Below the pieces are notes generated by a model. That model was not told the DNA's origin. It saw only the letters and a list, made by a program, of their open reading frames with translations, and ran no database searches. From RGIG6374 sp045600965 (lineage in GTDB: Bacteria > Bacteroidota > Bacteroidia > Bacteroidales > UBA932), in assembly GCA_045600965.1 (NCBI GenBank), contig JAZRYW010000059.1, positions 1 through 13,582 on the forward strand: a stretch of DNA of 13,582 nucleotides. The letters run 5' to 3'. Both the position numbers and the translations under genes were made by a program. Shown here one piece after another: positions 7,366 to 13,582 of the stretch (positions within the stretch are counted from its first letter, which is position 1; each line of letters starts with the position of its first letter).

Positions 7366-8573
7366 TTTGCCTTCTCCTTGAAGAACAGCAGCGGAAGACG
7401 GCTGATCAGGAAACCTATCAGACCTACTCCGGCCACTGTGAACAATATGTCCTGCCACTGTATGAGCACCGGATATGCGTCTACTATGAAGCTGCCCGGC
7501 ATCTTCACCACTGAGAATATCTGCTGGACCAGAGAGACCGCCACTCCGAGCACGACACCGACAGCTATGCCCATAAGGCATATCATCCAGCCCTCGGTGA
7601 CGAATATGCGTCTTATCATCTTTTCGTCGGCCCCCATCGCGCGGAAGGTCGCAATATCGTCGTCCTTCTCGATTATCAGCATCGAAAGGGAACTGAACAC
7701 GTTGCAGGATATTATCATCATCACGAATATCAGTATGAGGTAGATGACAAGCTTCTCGCTCACGAGCACCTTGTAGAGCGATTCGTTCTGCTGATAGCGG
7801 TTGCGCACCGAAAAACCTTCTCCAAGCGCTGAAATGAGGCGTTTCTGCAGCCTGTCGACAGACTCCCCGGCAACGGCGTTGACCTCAAGCGCGGTCACGC
7901 GGCAACTGTCGAGGGAGAAAAGCTCACGCGCATTCTCAATGGGAATGTAGACGGTGGTGGCGTCGGCTGTCTGGTCGTAGGAGAAGGTCCCTGTGGGGAA
8001 CACTTTCGTCCAGTTGAGGGATTCCATCGGATTGACCAGGGAGATGTCACCCCCGCGCTGCGGGAAGTAGAGGTACATAGGCGTCAGGAAACTCACCCCT
8101 ATGCCGAAACCCTGCGCAAGCGCGGCGCCGACATACGCCTGCGCAATCTGTCCCTTGTGGAGGGAAAACTCTCCGCTGACTATGTAATCACGCACTCCGC
8201 TGAGACGTTCAAAGACTGAGTCCACCCCGCAGACCACTATTATGCCCTGACGCGTGTCGTACTGCGCGAAAGCATTCTCGCGTACTGTTTCGAACACGGA
8301 GCCCACGGATGCGTCACCATACACGGCATTGCGGATGCTGTCGGTGACTGTGAAGCTCTTGCCCGTCGTGGAAACTATTTCAAGGTCGCTTTGGGTGGTG
8401 TCGAACCTTGAACGTATGATGTCGTCGAAACCGTTGTAGATTGACAGGATGATGACAAGGGCCATACACCCCACCGCAATGCCCGCTGCGGATATCATCG
8501 ATATGACATTGATCACATTGTGTGACTTGCGGGCAAAAAGGTACCGCCCCGCTATGAAGGTGGTAAGTTTCAC
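7362..8573 (-). CDS. FtsX/LolC-E-type ABC transporter permease
   Basis: An inner-membrane permease of the MacB/FtsX/LolCE superfamily, 403 residues. The N-terminus MKLTTFIAGRYLFARKSHN followed by VINVISMIS is typical of the LolC/LolE-like permease of Bacteroidota. There is one membrane segment at about 24-46, a large periplasmic domain (about 50-270), then three segments at about 275-297, 327-350 and 374-394, with the FtsX-domain cytoplasmic loop EKDDDIATFRAMGA (302-315) that contacts the ATPase. The probable role is lipoprotein release to the outer membrane with a LolD-like ATPase encoded elsewhere; this is inferred from family. The start is a GTG at 8573, since no ATG fits before the conserved N-terminus. 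It lies 3 nt after rbfA and its stop overlaps the ispE start by 4 nt. Confidence 0.9.
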   Translation of the reverse strand: MKLTTFIAGRYLFARKSHNVINVISMISAAGIAVGCMALVIILSIYNGFDDIIRSRFDTTQSDLEIVSTTGKSFTVTDSIRNAVYGDASVGSVFETVRENAFAQYDTRQGIIVVCGVDSVFERLSGVRDYIVSGEFSLHKGQIAQAYVGAALAQGFGIGVSFLTPMYLYFPQRGGDISLVNPMESLNWTKVFPTGTFSYDQTADATTVYIPIENARELFSLDSCRVTALEVNAVAGESVDRLQKRLISALGEGFSVRNRYQQNESLYKVLVSEKLVIYLILIFVMMIISCNVFSSLSMLIIEKDDDIATFRAMGADEKMIRRIFVTEGWMICLMGIAVGVVLGVAVSLVQQIFSVVKMPGSFIVDAYPVLIQWQDILFTVAGVGLIGFLISRLPLLFFKEKAK

Positions 8574-8576
8574 GGA

Positions 8577-8921
8577 CTATTTCTTGAGGAGTTCTTCTAT
8601 ACGCTCCACATAGTCGAGAGAATCGTCGACAAAGAAACTCAGCTCGGGTACAATCCGGAGCTGCTTGGCCACCCTTCTGCCAAGTTCACCGCGAAGGAGG
8701 CCGGCTGTCCCGTTTATTGTCTCCATAACGGCCCCGGTGCGGTCGGAAGGGAATATGCTGAGATAGACGCGGGCCAGGCTCAGATCGGGGCTCATCTTCA
8801 CACCGCTTACGGTAACCATCGCGCCGCCGAATGCGGCCATACCCTTGCTGCGTATGATTTCGGCCAGGTCCTTCTGTATCTGGCGGGCGACTTTCTGCTG
8901 TCTTGTGGTTTCGGCTTCCAT
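8577..8921 (-). CDS. rbfA: 30S ribosome-binding factor RbfA
   Basis: RbfA is a small KH-fold protein that binds the immature 30S subunit and helps 16S rRNA 5'-end processing. The 114-residue product begins METxR-like (MEAETTRQQKVARQIQKDLA) and contains the hallmark MVTVSGVKMSPDLSLARVYLS (slightly conserved order of strands, about residues 35-55) and the C-terminal LRIVPELSFFVDDSLDYVER (about 87-106). The open frame extends 50 codons upstream into tyrS, but the ATG at 8921 matches the family start. It overlaps the tyrS stop by one base (TAATG), a common arrangement for termination-reinitiation. It lies between tyrS and the permease gene, so this operon joins two translation-related genes. Confidence 0.94.
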   Translation of the reverse strand: MEAETTRQQKVARQIQKDLAEIIRSKGMAAFGGAMVTVSGVKMSPDLSLARVYLSIFPSDRTGAVMETINGTAGLLRGELGRRVAKQLRIVPELSFFVDDSLDYVERIEELLKK

Positions 8922-10207
8922 TAGAATCTGAGTATGTAATAGTTCTTCTTGCCTTTCTGGACGAGTATGTACTTGCCGTTGAGCAGCAGATCGGGAGAAA
9001 GGGTCATATTGATGTCTGTGACCTTCTCCTTGTTGATGGAAAGTCCGCCGCCCTGTATCATCTTGCGGCACTCGCCCTTGGAGGGGAACACTGCAGTGTC
9101 GGTGGAAAGTGCGTCGATGACATTGTGGGAAAGAACCTCCGCCTTTATGCTGAACTGCGGAACACCGTCGAATACGGAAAGGAAGGTGTTCTCATCGAGG
9201 GCGCGGAGCTTCTCGGACGTGGAGTTGCTGAAGAGTATGGATGATGCGTCAACGGCCTTGTCATATTCCTGCTGACCGTGGACCATTATGGTGACTTCCC
9301 TTGCAAGGAGCTTCTGGAGACTTCTGCGGCCGGGGTCGGCGCGGTGCTCCTCAATTGCGGCCTCGATGGTGGGGCGGTCGAGAAGGGTGAATATCTTTAT
9401 GTATTTCTCCGCATCGGCATCGGTCACGTTGAGCCAGAACTGATAGAACTGGTAGGGCGAGGTGCGGCAGGGATCGAGCCAGATGTTGCCTTTCTCGGTC
9501 TTGCCGAACTTGCCGCCGTCGGCCTTGGTGATCAGGGGGCAGGTCAGCGCGAAGGCTTCCTTGCCGAGTATGCGGCGGATGAGTTCGCTGCCGGTGGTGA
9601 TGTTGCCCCACTGGTCGGCGCCTCCCATCTGAAGCGTGCATCCCTTGTGCTCGAAAAGATAGAGGAAATCGTAGCCCTGAAGAAGCTGGTAGGTGAACTC
9701 CGTGAAGGACATACCTTCGCGGGTCTCATTGGAAAGACGCTTCTTGACCGAGTCCTTGGCCATCATATAGTTGACCGTGATATGCTTTCCTATGTCCCTT
9801 GTGAAGTCGAGGAAGGACCAGCCTTTCATCCAGTCATAGTTGTTGACCAGTTCGGCGGCATTCGGGGCGCCTGAGTCAAAGTCGAGGAAGCGGCTGAGCT
9901 GGGCCTTGATGCAGGATACGTTGTGCTTCAGAGTCTGCTCGTCGAGAAGGTTGCGTTCCTGGGACTTCATCGAGGGGTCGCCTATCATCCCGGTGGCACC
10001 GCCGACGAGGGCCAGAGGCTTGTGCCCGCAGGTCTGGAAGTGCTTGAGTATCATTATGCTGACCATATGTCCGATGTGGAGGGAATCGGCGGTGGGGTCA
10101 ATGCCTACATAGGCGGCGGTGGGGCCTTTGAGCAGCATTTCCTCCGTTCCGGGCATAATGTCCTGTATCATCCCTCTCCATTTCAGTTCTTCGACAAAAT
10201 TCTTCAT
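8921..10207 (-). CDS. tyrS: tyrosyl-tRNA synthetase TyrS
   Basis: TyrS charges tRNA-Tyr with tyrosine in the cytosol. With the ATG at 10207 it has 428 residues, normal for bacterial TyrS. Class I motifs are present: HIGH (44-47) after YVGIDPTADSL, the tyrosine-site regions MGGADQWGNITTG (193-205) and ELVNNYDWM (118-126), and KFGKT (232-236) as the bacterial KMSKS equivalent. An S4 RNA-binding domain forms the C-terminus (about 355-428). A TTG five codons upstream (10222) is in frame, but MKNFVEELKWRG fits the usual Bacteroidales N-terminus, so I prefer the ATG. It is the first gene of a four-gene operon. A TACCTTTG box at 10247-10254 reads toward it, about 40 nt upstream. Confidence 0.97.
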   Translation of the reverse strand: MKNFVEELKWRGMIQDIMPGTEEMLLKGPTAAYVGIDPTADSLHIGHMVSIMILKHFQTCGHKPLALVGGATGMIGDPSMKSQERNLLDEQTLKHNVSCIKAQLSRFLDFDSGAPNAAELVNNYDWMKGWSFLDFTRDIGKHITVNYMMAKDSVKKRLSNETREGMSFTEFTYQLLQGYDFLYLFEHKGCTLQMGGADQWGNITTGSELIRRILGKEAFALTCPLITKADGGKFGKTEKGNIWLDPCRTSPYQFYQFWLNVTDADAEKYIKIFTLLDRPTIEAAIEEHRADPGRRSLQKLLAREVTIMVHGQQEYDKAVDASSILFSNSTSEKLRALDENTFLSVFDGVPQFSIKAEVLSHNVIDALSTDTAVFPSKGECRKMIQGGGLSINKEKVTDINMTLSPDLLLNGKYILVQKGKKNYYILRF

Positions 10208-10241
10208 ATCAGTGTAACTCAAGTTATATGTTGTTCAAACT

Positions 10242-10274
10242 TTTCGCAAAGGTACTCAATTTTCAGTATCTTCG
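10242..10274 (+). promoter_or_regulatory. candidate promoter of the S37 peptidase gene
   Basis: TATCTTCG at 10267-10274 differs by one base from the Bacteroidota -7 box TAnnTTTG, and TTTC at 10242-10245 lies 21 nt before it in the -33 position. The peptidase ATG follows 28 nt after the box. It overlaps the minus-strand tyrS promoter box, so the two divergent promoters would interfere with each other. Both elements are imperfect. Confidence 0.4.
10247..10254 (-). promoter_or_regulatory. candidate -7 box for the tyrS operon
   Basis: On the minus strand this reads TACCTTTG, a full match to the Bacteroidota -7 consensus TAnnTTTG, about 40 nt before the tyrS ATG. No good TTTG -33 element is seen at the expected 19-21 nt upstream, so the call rests on the -7 box and position alone. 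Confidence 0.5.
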
Positions 10275-10302
10275 CCTTTGTAATTTGATTTGATACGTAC
10301 GA

Positions 10303-11598
10303 ATGAAAAGAACAGGTAAAATCTTCATCCTCTGCACGGCGCTCCTGCTCCTGTGCGGAGCCGTCACATTTGCTCAGGACCTTCCCGAAAAGCTCATAAA
10401 AGCGGGTATGGAAAGCGTCACCGCCATCTCCGACGGCGCTTTCAAGGCCAGATATGAATGCACCTTCGTACAGAGCGTCGACCACCGCCACCCTTCAAGG
10501 GGTGAGTTCCGCCAGAGGGTGTTCGTTATGCACGCCGGGTACGACCGTCCCACGGTGGTGGTCACCGAAGGCTATGGCGCCGACTATGCTGCAAGGGAGA
10601 GATATCACGACGAGGTGGCCGACCTTCTCAACGCCAACGTGGTGTTCGTGGAGCACCGCTATTTCGGGCCGTCAACGCCGGAAAAGGTCAACTGGAAATA
10701 TATGACCGGCAGGCAGGCTGCGGCGGACATACACGAAATCGTAACCGCCCTGAAAAGCATATACCGCGGCAAATGGATAGCCACCGGCGTCAGCAAGGGC
10801 GGTCAGAATTCCGTGATATACACCTCCTTCTATCCTCGGGATGTAGATGTCACCGTGCCCTATGTCGCTCCTCTGTGCCGCAGCCTCGAGGACGGGAGGC
10901 ACGAGCCTTTCATTGCCGGATATGCGGGTACGAAGCCCCAGAGGGACTCGATATTCGCCTTCCAGATGCTTCTGCTGGACCGCAGGGACGAGCTGATGCC
11001 CTGTCTGGACTCCCTGAGCGATGTCAAGGGCTATGTCTTCCCCGTGTCAAGGGAGGAGATATACGACTACTGCGTGCTCGAATTCCCCTTCGCCTTCTGG
11101 CAATGGGGGCGTGACGTGAAGGAGATCCCCTCGCCCGATGCCTCCGCCTCCGAACTGTTCGCCTATTTCGACAAGGTGGCCGGAGCGGACTACTTCGATA
11201 CAGGCAATCCGCACACGCCCTTCCACGTGCAGGCCGCAAAGGAACTCGGATATTACGGCTACGACCTCGGGCCTTACAGGGAAAAGAGCGTCATAAAGTC
11301 TACGAAGGGCTACCATAGCAGGCTGTTCACGGCTGAAGCGGGCAAGTTCCGTTTTGATGCGGGCCTCTACCGCCATCTGCTGAAATTCATCACCGGCACC
11401 CGAGATTCGAAGATTATGTTCGTTTACGGGCAGTATGACCCCTGGAGTGCGGTCAGGTTTCCCGACCCCGCCGAAGGACAGGACAACGTGAGGATGTTCA
11501 TCGTCCCGGGCGGAAGCCATTCGTCACGAATCAGGAATATGCCCGAACCTATGCGTACGGAGGCCGTCAATCTGCTTCGCGGATGGCTGGAGGATTAG
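10303..11598 (+). CDS. secreted S37 (PS-10) family serine peptidase
   Basis: A 431-residue exported serine peptidase of the S37 family (Streptomyces tripeptidyl-aminopeptidase PS-10 type, alpha/beta-hydrolase fold), which trims short N-terminal peptides. It starts with a signal peptide: MKRTGK, a hydrophobic stretch (7-22) and a likely cleavage at VTFA-QD (about 24/25). The Cys residues in that stretch do not form a good lipobox. The core shows VVTEGYGADY (87-95), VFVEHRYFGPS (114-124) and the nucleophile elbow TGVSKGGQN (161-169) with Ser164. FVYGQYDPWSAV (373-384) has Asp379, and PGGSHSSRI (402-410) has His406, giving a complete triad. Both boundaries are clear. It stands alone between the divergent tyrS promoter and a hairpin just after its stop. 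Scavenging of dietary or host peptides is a reasonable inference. Confidence 0.92.
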   Translation: MKRTGKIFILCTALLLLCGAVTFAQDLPEKLIKAGMESVTAISDGAFKARYECTFVQSVDHRHPSRGEFRQRVFVMHAGYDRPTVVVTEGYGADYAARERYHDEVADLLNANVVFVEHRYFGPSTPEKVNWKYMTGRQAAADIHEIVTALKSIYRGKWIATGVSKGGQNSVIYTSFYPRDVDVTVPYVAPLCRSLEDGRHEPFIAGYAGTKPQRDSIFAFQMLLLDRRDELMPCLDSLSDVKGYVFPVSREEIYDYCVLEFPFAFWQWGRDVKEIPSPDASASELFAYFDKVAGADYFDTGNPHTPFHVQAAKELGYYGYDLGPYREKSVIKSTKGYHSRLFTAEAGKFRFDAGLYRHLLKFITGTRDSKIMFVYGQYDPWSAVRFPDPAEGQDNVRMFIVPGGSHSSRIRNMPEPMRTEAVNLLRGWLED

Positions 11599-11639
11599 GT
11601 CCTGGGACGGCTTCCCGGGGCTTGATGTAAAAATTTTTT
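11599..11639 (+). terminator. hairpin directly after the S37 peptidase gene
   Basis: GTCCTGGGA (11599-11607) pairs with TCCCGGGGC (11613-11621) around a 5-nt loop: nine pairs, two of them wobbles, starting right after the stop codon. The T-run (11634-11639) comes 12 nt after the stem, which is far for a classical intrinsic terminator, so it may act as an mRNA 3'-end stabiliser instead. Confidence 0.4.
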
Positions 11640-11664
11640 ACAAAAGTTTAAATTTTGCTGCAAC

Positions 11665-11753
11665 ATTTCTGACACAACCTGCATCTATATTTCAGGTTTA
11701 GGTTTTAGTACGAGAAGGGGTTGACTTTAGCAGAGGGTCAGCCTCTTTTTTTT
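11665..11753 (+). ncRNA. possible small RNA of two hairpins ending in a terminator
   Basis: The stretch between the first hairpin and the strong terminator is AT-rich and non-coding. It contains a small hairpin, AACCTG (11676-11681) with CAGGTT (11693-11698), followed by the terminator hairpin at 11715-11747. A TAAATTTTG at 11649-11657 resembles a -7 box with one extra spacer base. A short independent transcript starting near 11665 is conceivable, but nothing proves it. The stretch may equally be the 3' UTR of the peptidase gene. Confidence 0.2.
11715..11753 (+). terminator. Rho-independent terminator
   Basis: GGGGTTGAC (11717-11725) pairs with GTCAGCCTC (11737-11745), including wobbles. Two more A-T pairs extend the stem, the loop is 11 nt, and a run of eight T follows directly (11746-11753). 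This is a good intrinsic terminator for + strand transcription, either of the peptidase mRNA or of a small RNA in front of it. Confidence 0.75.
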
Positions 11754-11767
11754 ATTGGGGGTTCTAC

Positions 11768-12049
11768 CCCCAAACCCCCGCGGCTCCCGGCCTTGCCGTG
11801 TTCGCATGCGAACACACGGCCTCCGCCGGTCCTCTGACGAGGACTTGCTATCCCTGGTTTTCTCTTCCCCAAACCCCCGCGGCTCCCGGCCTTGCCGTGT
11901 TCGCAAGCGAACACACGGCCTCCGCCGGTCCTCTGACGAGGACTTGTTATCCCAGGTTTTCTCTTCCCCAATCCCCCGCGGCTGACGGCCTTGCCGTGTT
12001 CGCAAGCGAACACACGGCCTCCGCCGGTCCGACCTTGTCGTGTTCGCAG
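11768..12049. repeat. tandem array of 99-bp palindromic units
   Basis: Units start at CCCC in 11768, 11867 and 11966. The first two are full 99-bp copies with only a few substitutions. The third keeps about 65 bp (to 12030). A degenerate piece at 12031-12049 repeats 18 bases of the unit with two changes. Each full unit holds a C-rich head (CCCCAAACCCCCGCGGC), a long palindrome around GTGTTCGC/GCGAACAC, and a second hairpin, GTCCTC-TGAC-GAGGAC. Because 99 is divisible by three, several frames stay open, giving Arg-rich pseudo-peptides on both strands; I do not regard these as genes. It looks like a REP/intergenic repeat element. Confidence 0.88.
11798..11815. repeat. perfect 18-bp palindrome in repeat unit 1
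   Basis: GTGTTCGCATGCGAACAC is its own reverse complement. Units 2 (11897-11914) and 3 (11996-12013) carry the same arms with an AA centre, giving 8-bp stems. The surrounding CCGT / ACACGG bases extend pairing with a single bulged A. Confidence 0.9.
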
Positions 12050-12065
12050 TTTTTGATTAATTTTG
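12035..12065 (+). promoter_or_regulatory. candidate promoter of the PF11449-type transporter
   Basis: TAATTTTG (12058-12065) matches the Bacteroidota -7 consensus TAnnTTTG, and TTG (12035-12037) lies 20 nt upstream at the -33 position. The ATG is 22 nt after the box. The -33 TTG falls inside the degenerate fourth repeat piece. A second match, TAGTTTTG (12071-12078), lacks correct -33 spacing and is too close to the start to be the main one. Confidence 0.6.
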
Positions 12066-12087
12066 CGGGGTAGTTTTGTGAAACATT

Positions 12088-13158
12088 ATGATAAACTTTC
12101 CCGATATGCTTCTGGATTCGGCACGCACGGCCATTCTCATCACAGGAATGGTGGTGGTGATGATGCTGATGATAGAGTCCATCAACATCAAGTCTGACGG
12201 AAAATGGTTCGGCGCGCTCAAGAGAACCCGTCTGGGGCAGGTGGTGCTCTCCGCCCTGCTCGGGAGCGTGCCGGGGTGTATGGGAGGTTTCGCAAGCGTT
12301 TCCCTCTATTCCCACGGTATGCTCAGTTTCGGCGCGCTGGTGGCGATGATGATAGCCACTTCGGGTGACGAATCTTTCGTGATGCTCGGAATGTTCCCCG
12401 GGACGGCCTTGAAGATCACTCTTCTTCTTTTCATCATCGCCGTTGCCGTGGGCCTGCTGGTGGATAAGATCCTTGAGAAATCGGGCCGTGTTGCGGCCGT
12501 ATCCTGCGGCGATATGACCATCCACGAAGAGGACCATCACGAACACGGGCAGACCGACAGGCACGGCCGCCATTTCGGCTGGAAGCGTCTGGTGATGTTC
12601 GCCGGTCTGGCCGTTTACGCCGCCGCCCTCGCATTCGGAATGCTCGAGCACGGGGAAGGCGTCGAGGAGGCCGCTTCCGACGGCTTCAACCTGCTCAATG
12701 AGGATTGGATGAACGTGATGTTCGCCTGCCTGAGCGTGGTGATGCTGGTGGTGATACTGTTCGCTTCCGACCACTTCATTGAGGAACACCTCTGGCACCA
12801 CATCATCTGCACCCACCTGCCCAAGGTGTTCGCCTGGTCGTTCGGCATACTGCTGCTGGTGGGCTTCGGCACCGCATACTTCGACATCGAATCGTGGACG
12901 AGCGCAAACGTGCCGCTGATGATACTGCTCGCCGCCCTTGTGGGCATCATTCCCGAATCGGGGCCTCACCTGATATTCGTGACCCTGTTCGCAATCGGGG
13001 CCATACCGGCTCCGGTGCTGGTGGCCAGCTGCATCTCGCAGGACGGTCACGCCGCGCTCCCGCTCTTCGCCGAATCAAAGAAAGCCTTCCTTTATGCAAA
13101 GGCCGTCAATTTCATCGTGGCCGTGGCAGTCGCCTTCGCGATGATGCCCTTCATATAG
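12088..13158 (+). CDS. 10-TM heavy-metal exporter-like membrane protein (PF11449; putative manganese/arsenic efflux)
   Basis: A 356-residue inner-membrane protein with about ten hydrophobic segments (roughly 12-32, 50-68, 78-98, 106-126, 167-186, 208-227, 247-266, 275-291, 295-316, 335-354). It recalls the family annotated as putative manganese transporter or arsenic efflux protein. Two pore-like motifs stand out: SVPGCMGGFASVSLYSHG (60-77) with ATSGDESFVML (90-100), and GIIPESGPHLIF (286-297) with SCISQDGHAALPL (314-326). The two halves resemble each other, which suggests an inverted internal duplication. A His-rich cytoplasmic or periplasmic loop, HEEDHHEHGQTDRHGRH (146-162), could bind divalent metal. 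The start follows a promoter-like element by 22 nt. It is monocistronic; a decayed gene follows directly. The substrate is inferred, not shown. Confidence 0.85.
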   Translation: MINFPDMLLDSARTAILITGMVVVMMLMIESINIKSDGKWFGALKRTRLGQVVLSALLGSVPGCMGGFASVSLYSHGMLSFGALVAMMIATSGDESFVMLGMFPGTALKITLLLFIIAVAVGLLVDKILEKSGRVAAVSCGDMTIHEEDHHEHGQTDRHGRHFGWKRLVMFAGLAVYAAALAFGMLEHGEGVEEAASDGFNLLNEDWMNVMFACLSVVMLVVILFASDHFIEEHLWHHIICTHLPKVFAWSFGILLLVGFGTAYFDIESWTSANVPLMILLAALVGIIPESGPHLIFVTLFAIGAIPAPVLVASCISQDGHAALPLFAESKKAFLYAKAVNFIVAVAVAFAMMPFI

Positions 13159-13401
13159 ACCATCATTCCTGTGGCCGCGCTCTTCGCGGCTTGTCTGTTC
13201 ACTATGTCCCACGCACAGGATTGCCGTCACCGGTGACAGCGCCGGCGGACACCTCTGCGCCAGCGTTGCCAAGTTCCCGGCGCTGTGCACGCCTACTACG
13301 ACTGGAAGCCGGACGCAGCGACAAAAGCCACCTTTCACAAGTACGGAGCCCCCTATGCCCGGCAGATAGAAGCATTCTTCGATTCTGTGTTCTACAAGTA
13401 G
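13159..13401 (+). pseudogene. remnant of a secreted alpha/beta-hydrolase (esterase) gene
   Basis: Three pieces of one gene lie end to end in shifted frames. First, 13162-13221 reads as a signal peptide (IIPVAALFAACLF, then TMSHAQD) but has no ATG; that frame stops at a TGA just after 13230. Second, 13217-13285 in the next frame reads RIAVTGDSAGGHLCASVAKF, the nucleophile elbow GxSxG of HSL/BD-FAE-type esterases. Third, 13285-13401, back in the first frame, reads VHAYYDWKPDAATKATFHKY and ends in FFDSVFYK with TAG, matching the C-terminus that carries the catalytic His. The normal 250-300 residues are missing most of the core, so at least two deletions occurred. It is not expected to make an active enzyme. 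Confidence 0.65.
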
Positions 13402-13582
13402 CCGGTCGGTTTGGCGGCTATTCTTGTTGCATTCATCCGTGCACGCGAGTGAAAAAGGAACGAAGTGACTGCCGTGGCGCGGAGTGTTGCAGACTCGTCA
13501 ACTACAATTTGCTGACGCAAATCAATTCCTCCCTTGCAGCACTTCACGTCCCAGCAGTCCATCGCTGGTCGGAGAACAAAAT
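13402..13582. other. non-coding tail of the window
   Basis: No convincing gene, tRNA or insertion-sequence end is visible. A small hairpin, ATTTGC-TGAC-GCAAAT (13507-13522), and a near inverted pair, GAAGTGACTGC (13463-13473) and GCAGCACTTC (13538-13547), suggest an intergenic repeat or structured element that continues past the edge. Confidence 0.35.

Noticed and set aside
7366..7581. N-terminal extension of IspE
   Set aside because: It is a shadow of the permease gene in another frame; IspE similarity begins exactly at the ATG at 7365.
8922..9071. 50-codon N-terminal extension of RbfA
   Set aside because: It is out of frame within tyrS and unlike any RbfA; the TAATG overlap gives the natural start.
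9278..9874. 198-codon + strand ORF inside tyrS
   Set aside because: It is an antisense shadow of a fully conserved synthetase gene in GC-rich DNA.
10208..10222. TTG start for TyrS
   Set aside because: It is in frame, but it adds five residues not expected in Bacteroidales TyrS; the ATG at 10207 is preferred.
11768..12030. CRISPR array
   Set aside because: The 99-bp units are contiguous and similar along their whole length, with no unique spacers and no cas genes.
11727..12073. Arg-rich ORFs of 76-92 codons on both strands
   Set aside because: They exist because the 99-bp repeat has no stop in several frames. They lack start context and homology, and all frames look equally open.
11947..13050. 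367-codon antisense ORF under the transporter
   Set aside because: It is His/Gln-rich low-complexity translation of the complementary strand of a membrane protein gene and partly of the repeats, with no family resemblance.
13402..13582. Insertion-sequence end or tRNA at the right edge
   Set aside because: No terminal inverted repeat, transposase fragment or cloverleaf could be made out; only small hairpins are present.

Overview
The window looks like chromosomal DNA from a GC-rich member of the Bacteroidales (Bacteroidota). The reasons are the close fit of TyrS, the ThiL-like protein, the FtsX/LolC-type permease and the PF11449-type transporter to remembered Bacteroides-type sequences, an S37 (PS-10) peptidase, and promoter-like elements of the Bacteroidota TTG / TAnnTTTG type. 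Isoleucine is often coded by ATA despite the high GC. A Rikenellaceae- or UBA932-like gut lineage is possible, but I cannot fix the genus.

Left part (2-6627, + strand): a tightly packed operon. It runs from the 3' end of a PP2C/SpoIIE-type phosphatase through sufB, sufC, a half-length sufD and a ThiL-like protein to a long CPA2 cation:proton antiporter. The gaps are -4 to +10 nt, so the genes are probably co-transcribed and partly translationally coupled. SufBCD form the Fe-S cluster scaffold. The usual sulfur donors (SufS with SufE or SufU) are absent here, and the place after sufD is taken by the ThiL-like gene, which has lost most of the metal and nucleotide ligands of thiamine-phosphate kinase.

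Middle part (6598-10207, - strand): a second compact operon, tyrS-rbfA-ftsX/lolC-like-ispE, with junctions of -1, +3 and -4 nt. It combines translation, ribosome maturation, a lipoprotein-release-type permease and isoprenoid synthesis. It converges on the antiporter gene with a 30-bp tail-to-tail coding overlap. Its promoter region (10208-10302) is shared with a divergent gene for a secreted S37 serine peptidase.

Right part (11599-13582): after the peptidase gene come two hairpins, the second with a clear T-run. Next is a tandem array of 99-bp units, each with a long palindrome and a second small hairpin. A degenerate fourth partial unit merges into a promoter for a 10-TM metal-exporter-like protein (PF11449). 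Immediately after that gene lies a decayed secreted alpha/beta-hydrolase gene, reduced to its signal peptide, nucleophile elbow and C-terminal end in shifted frames. The last 180 bases hold no recognisable gene.

The points most worth a second look are the ThiL-like probable pseudoenzyme inside the suf operon, the N-terminally missing SufD beside it, the palindromic 99-bp repeat array reaching into a promoter, and the hydrolase relic. No defence system, CRISPR array, tRNA/rRNA or insertion sequence is visible.
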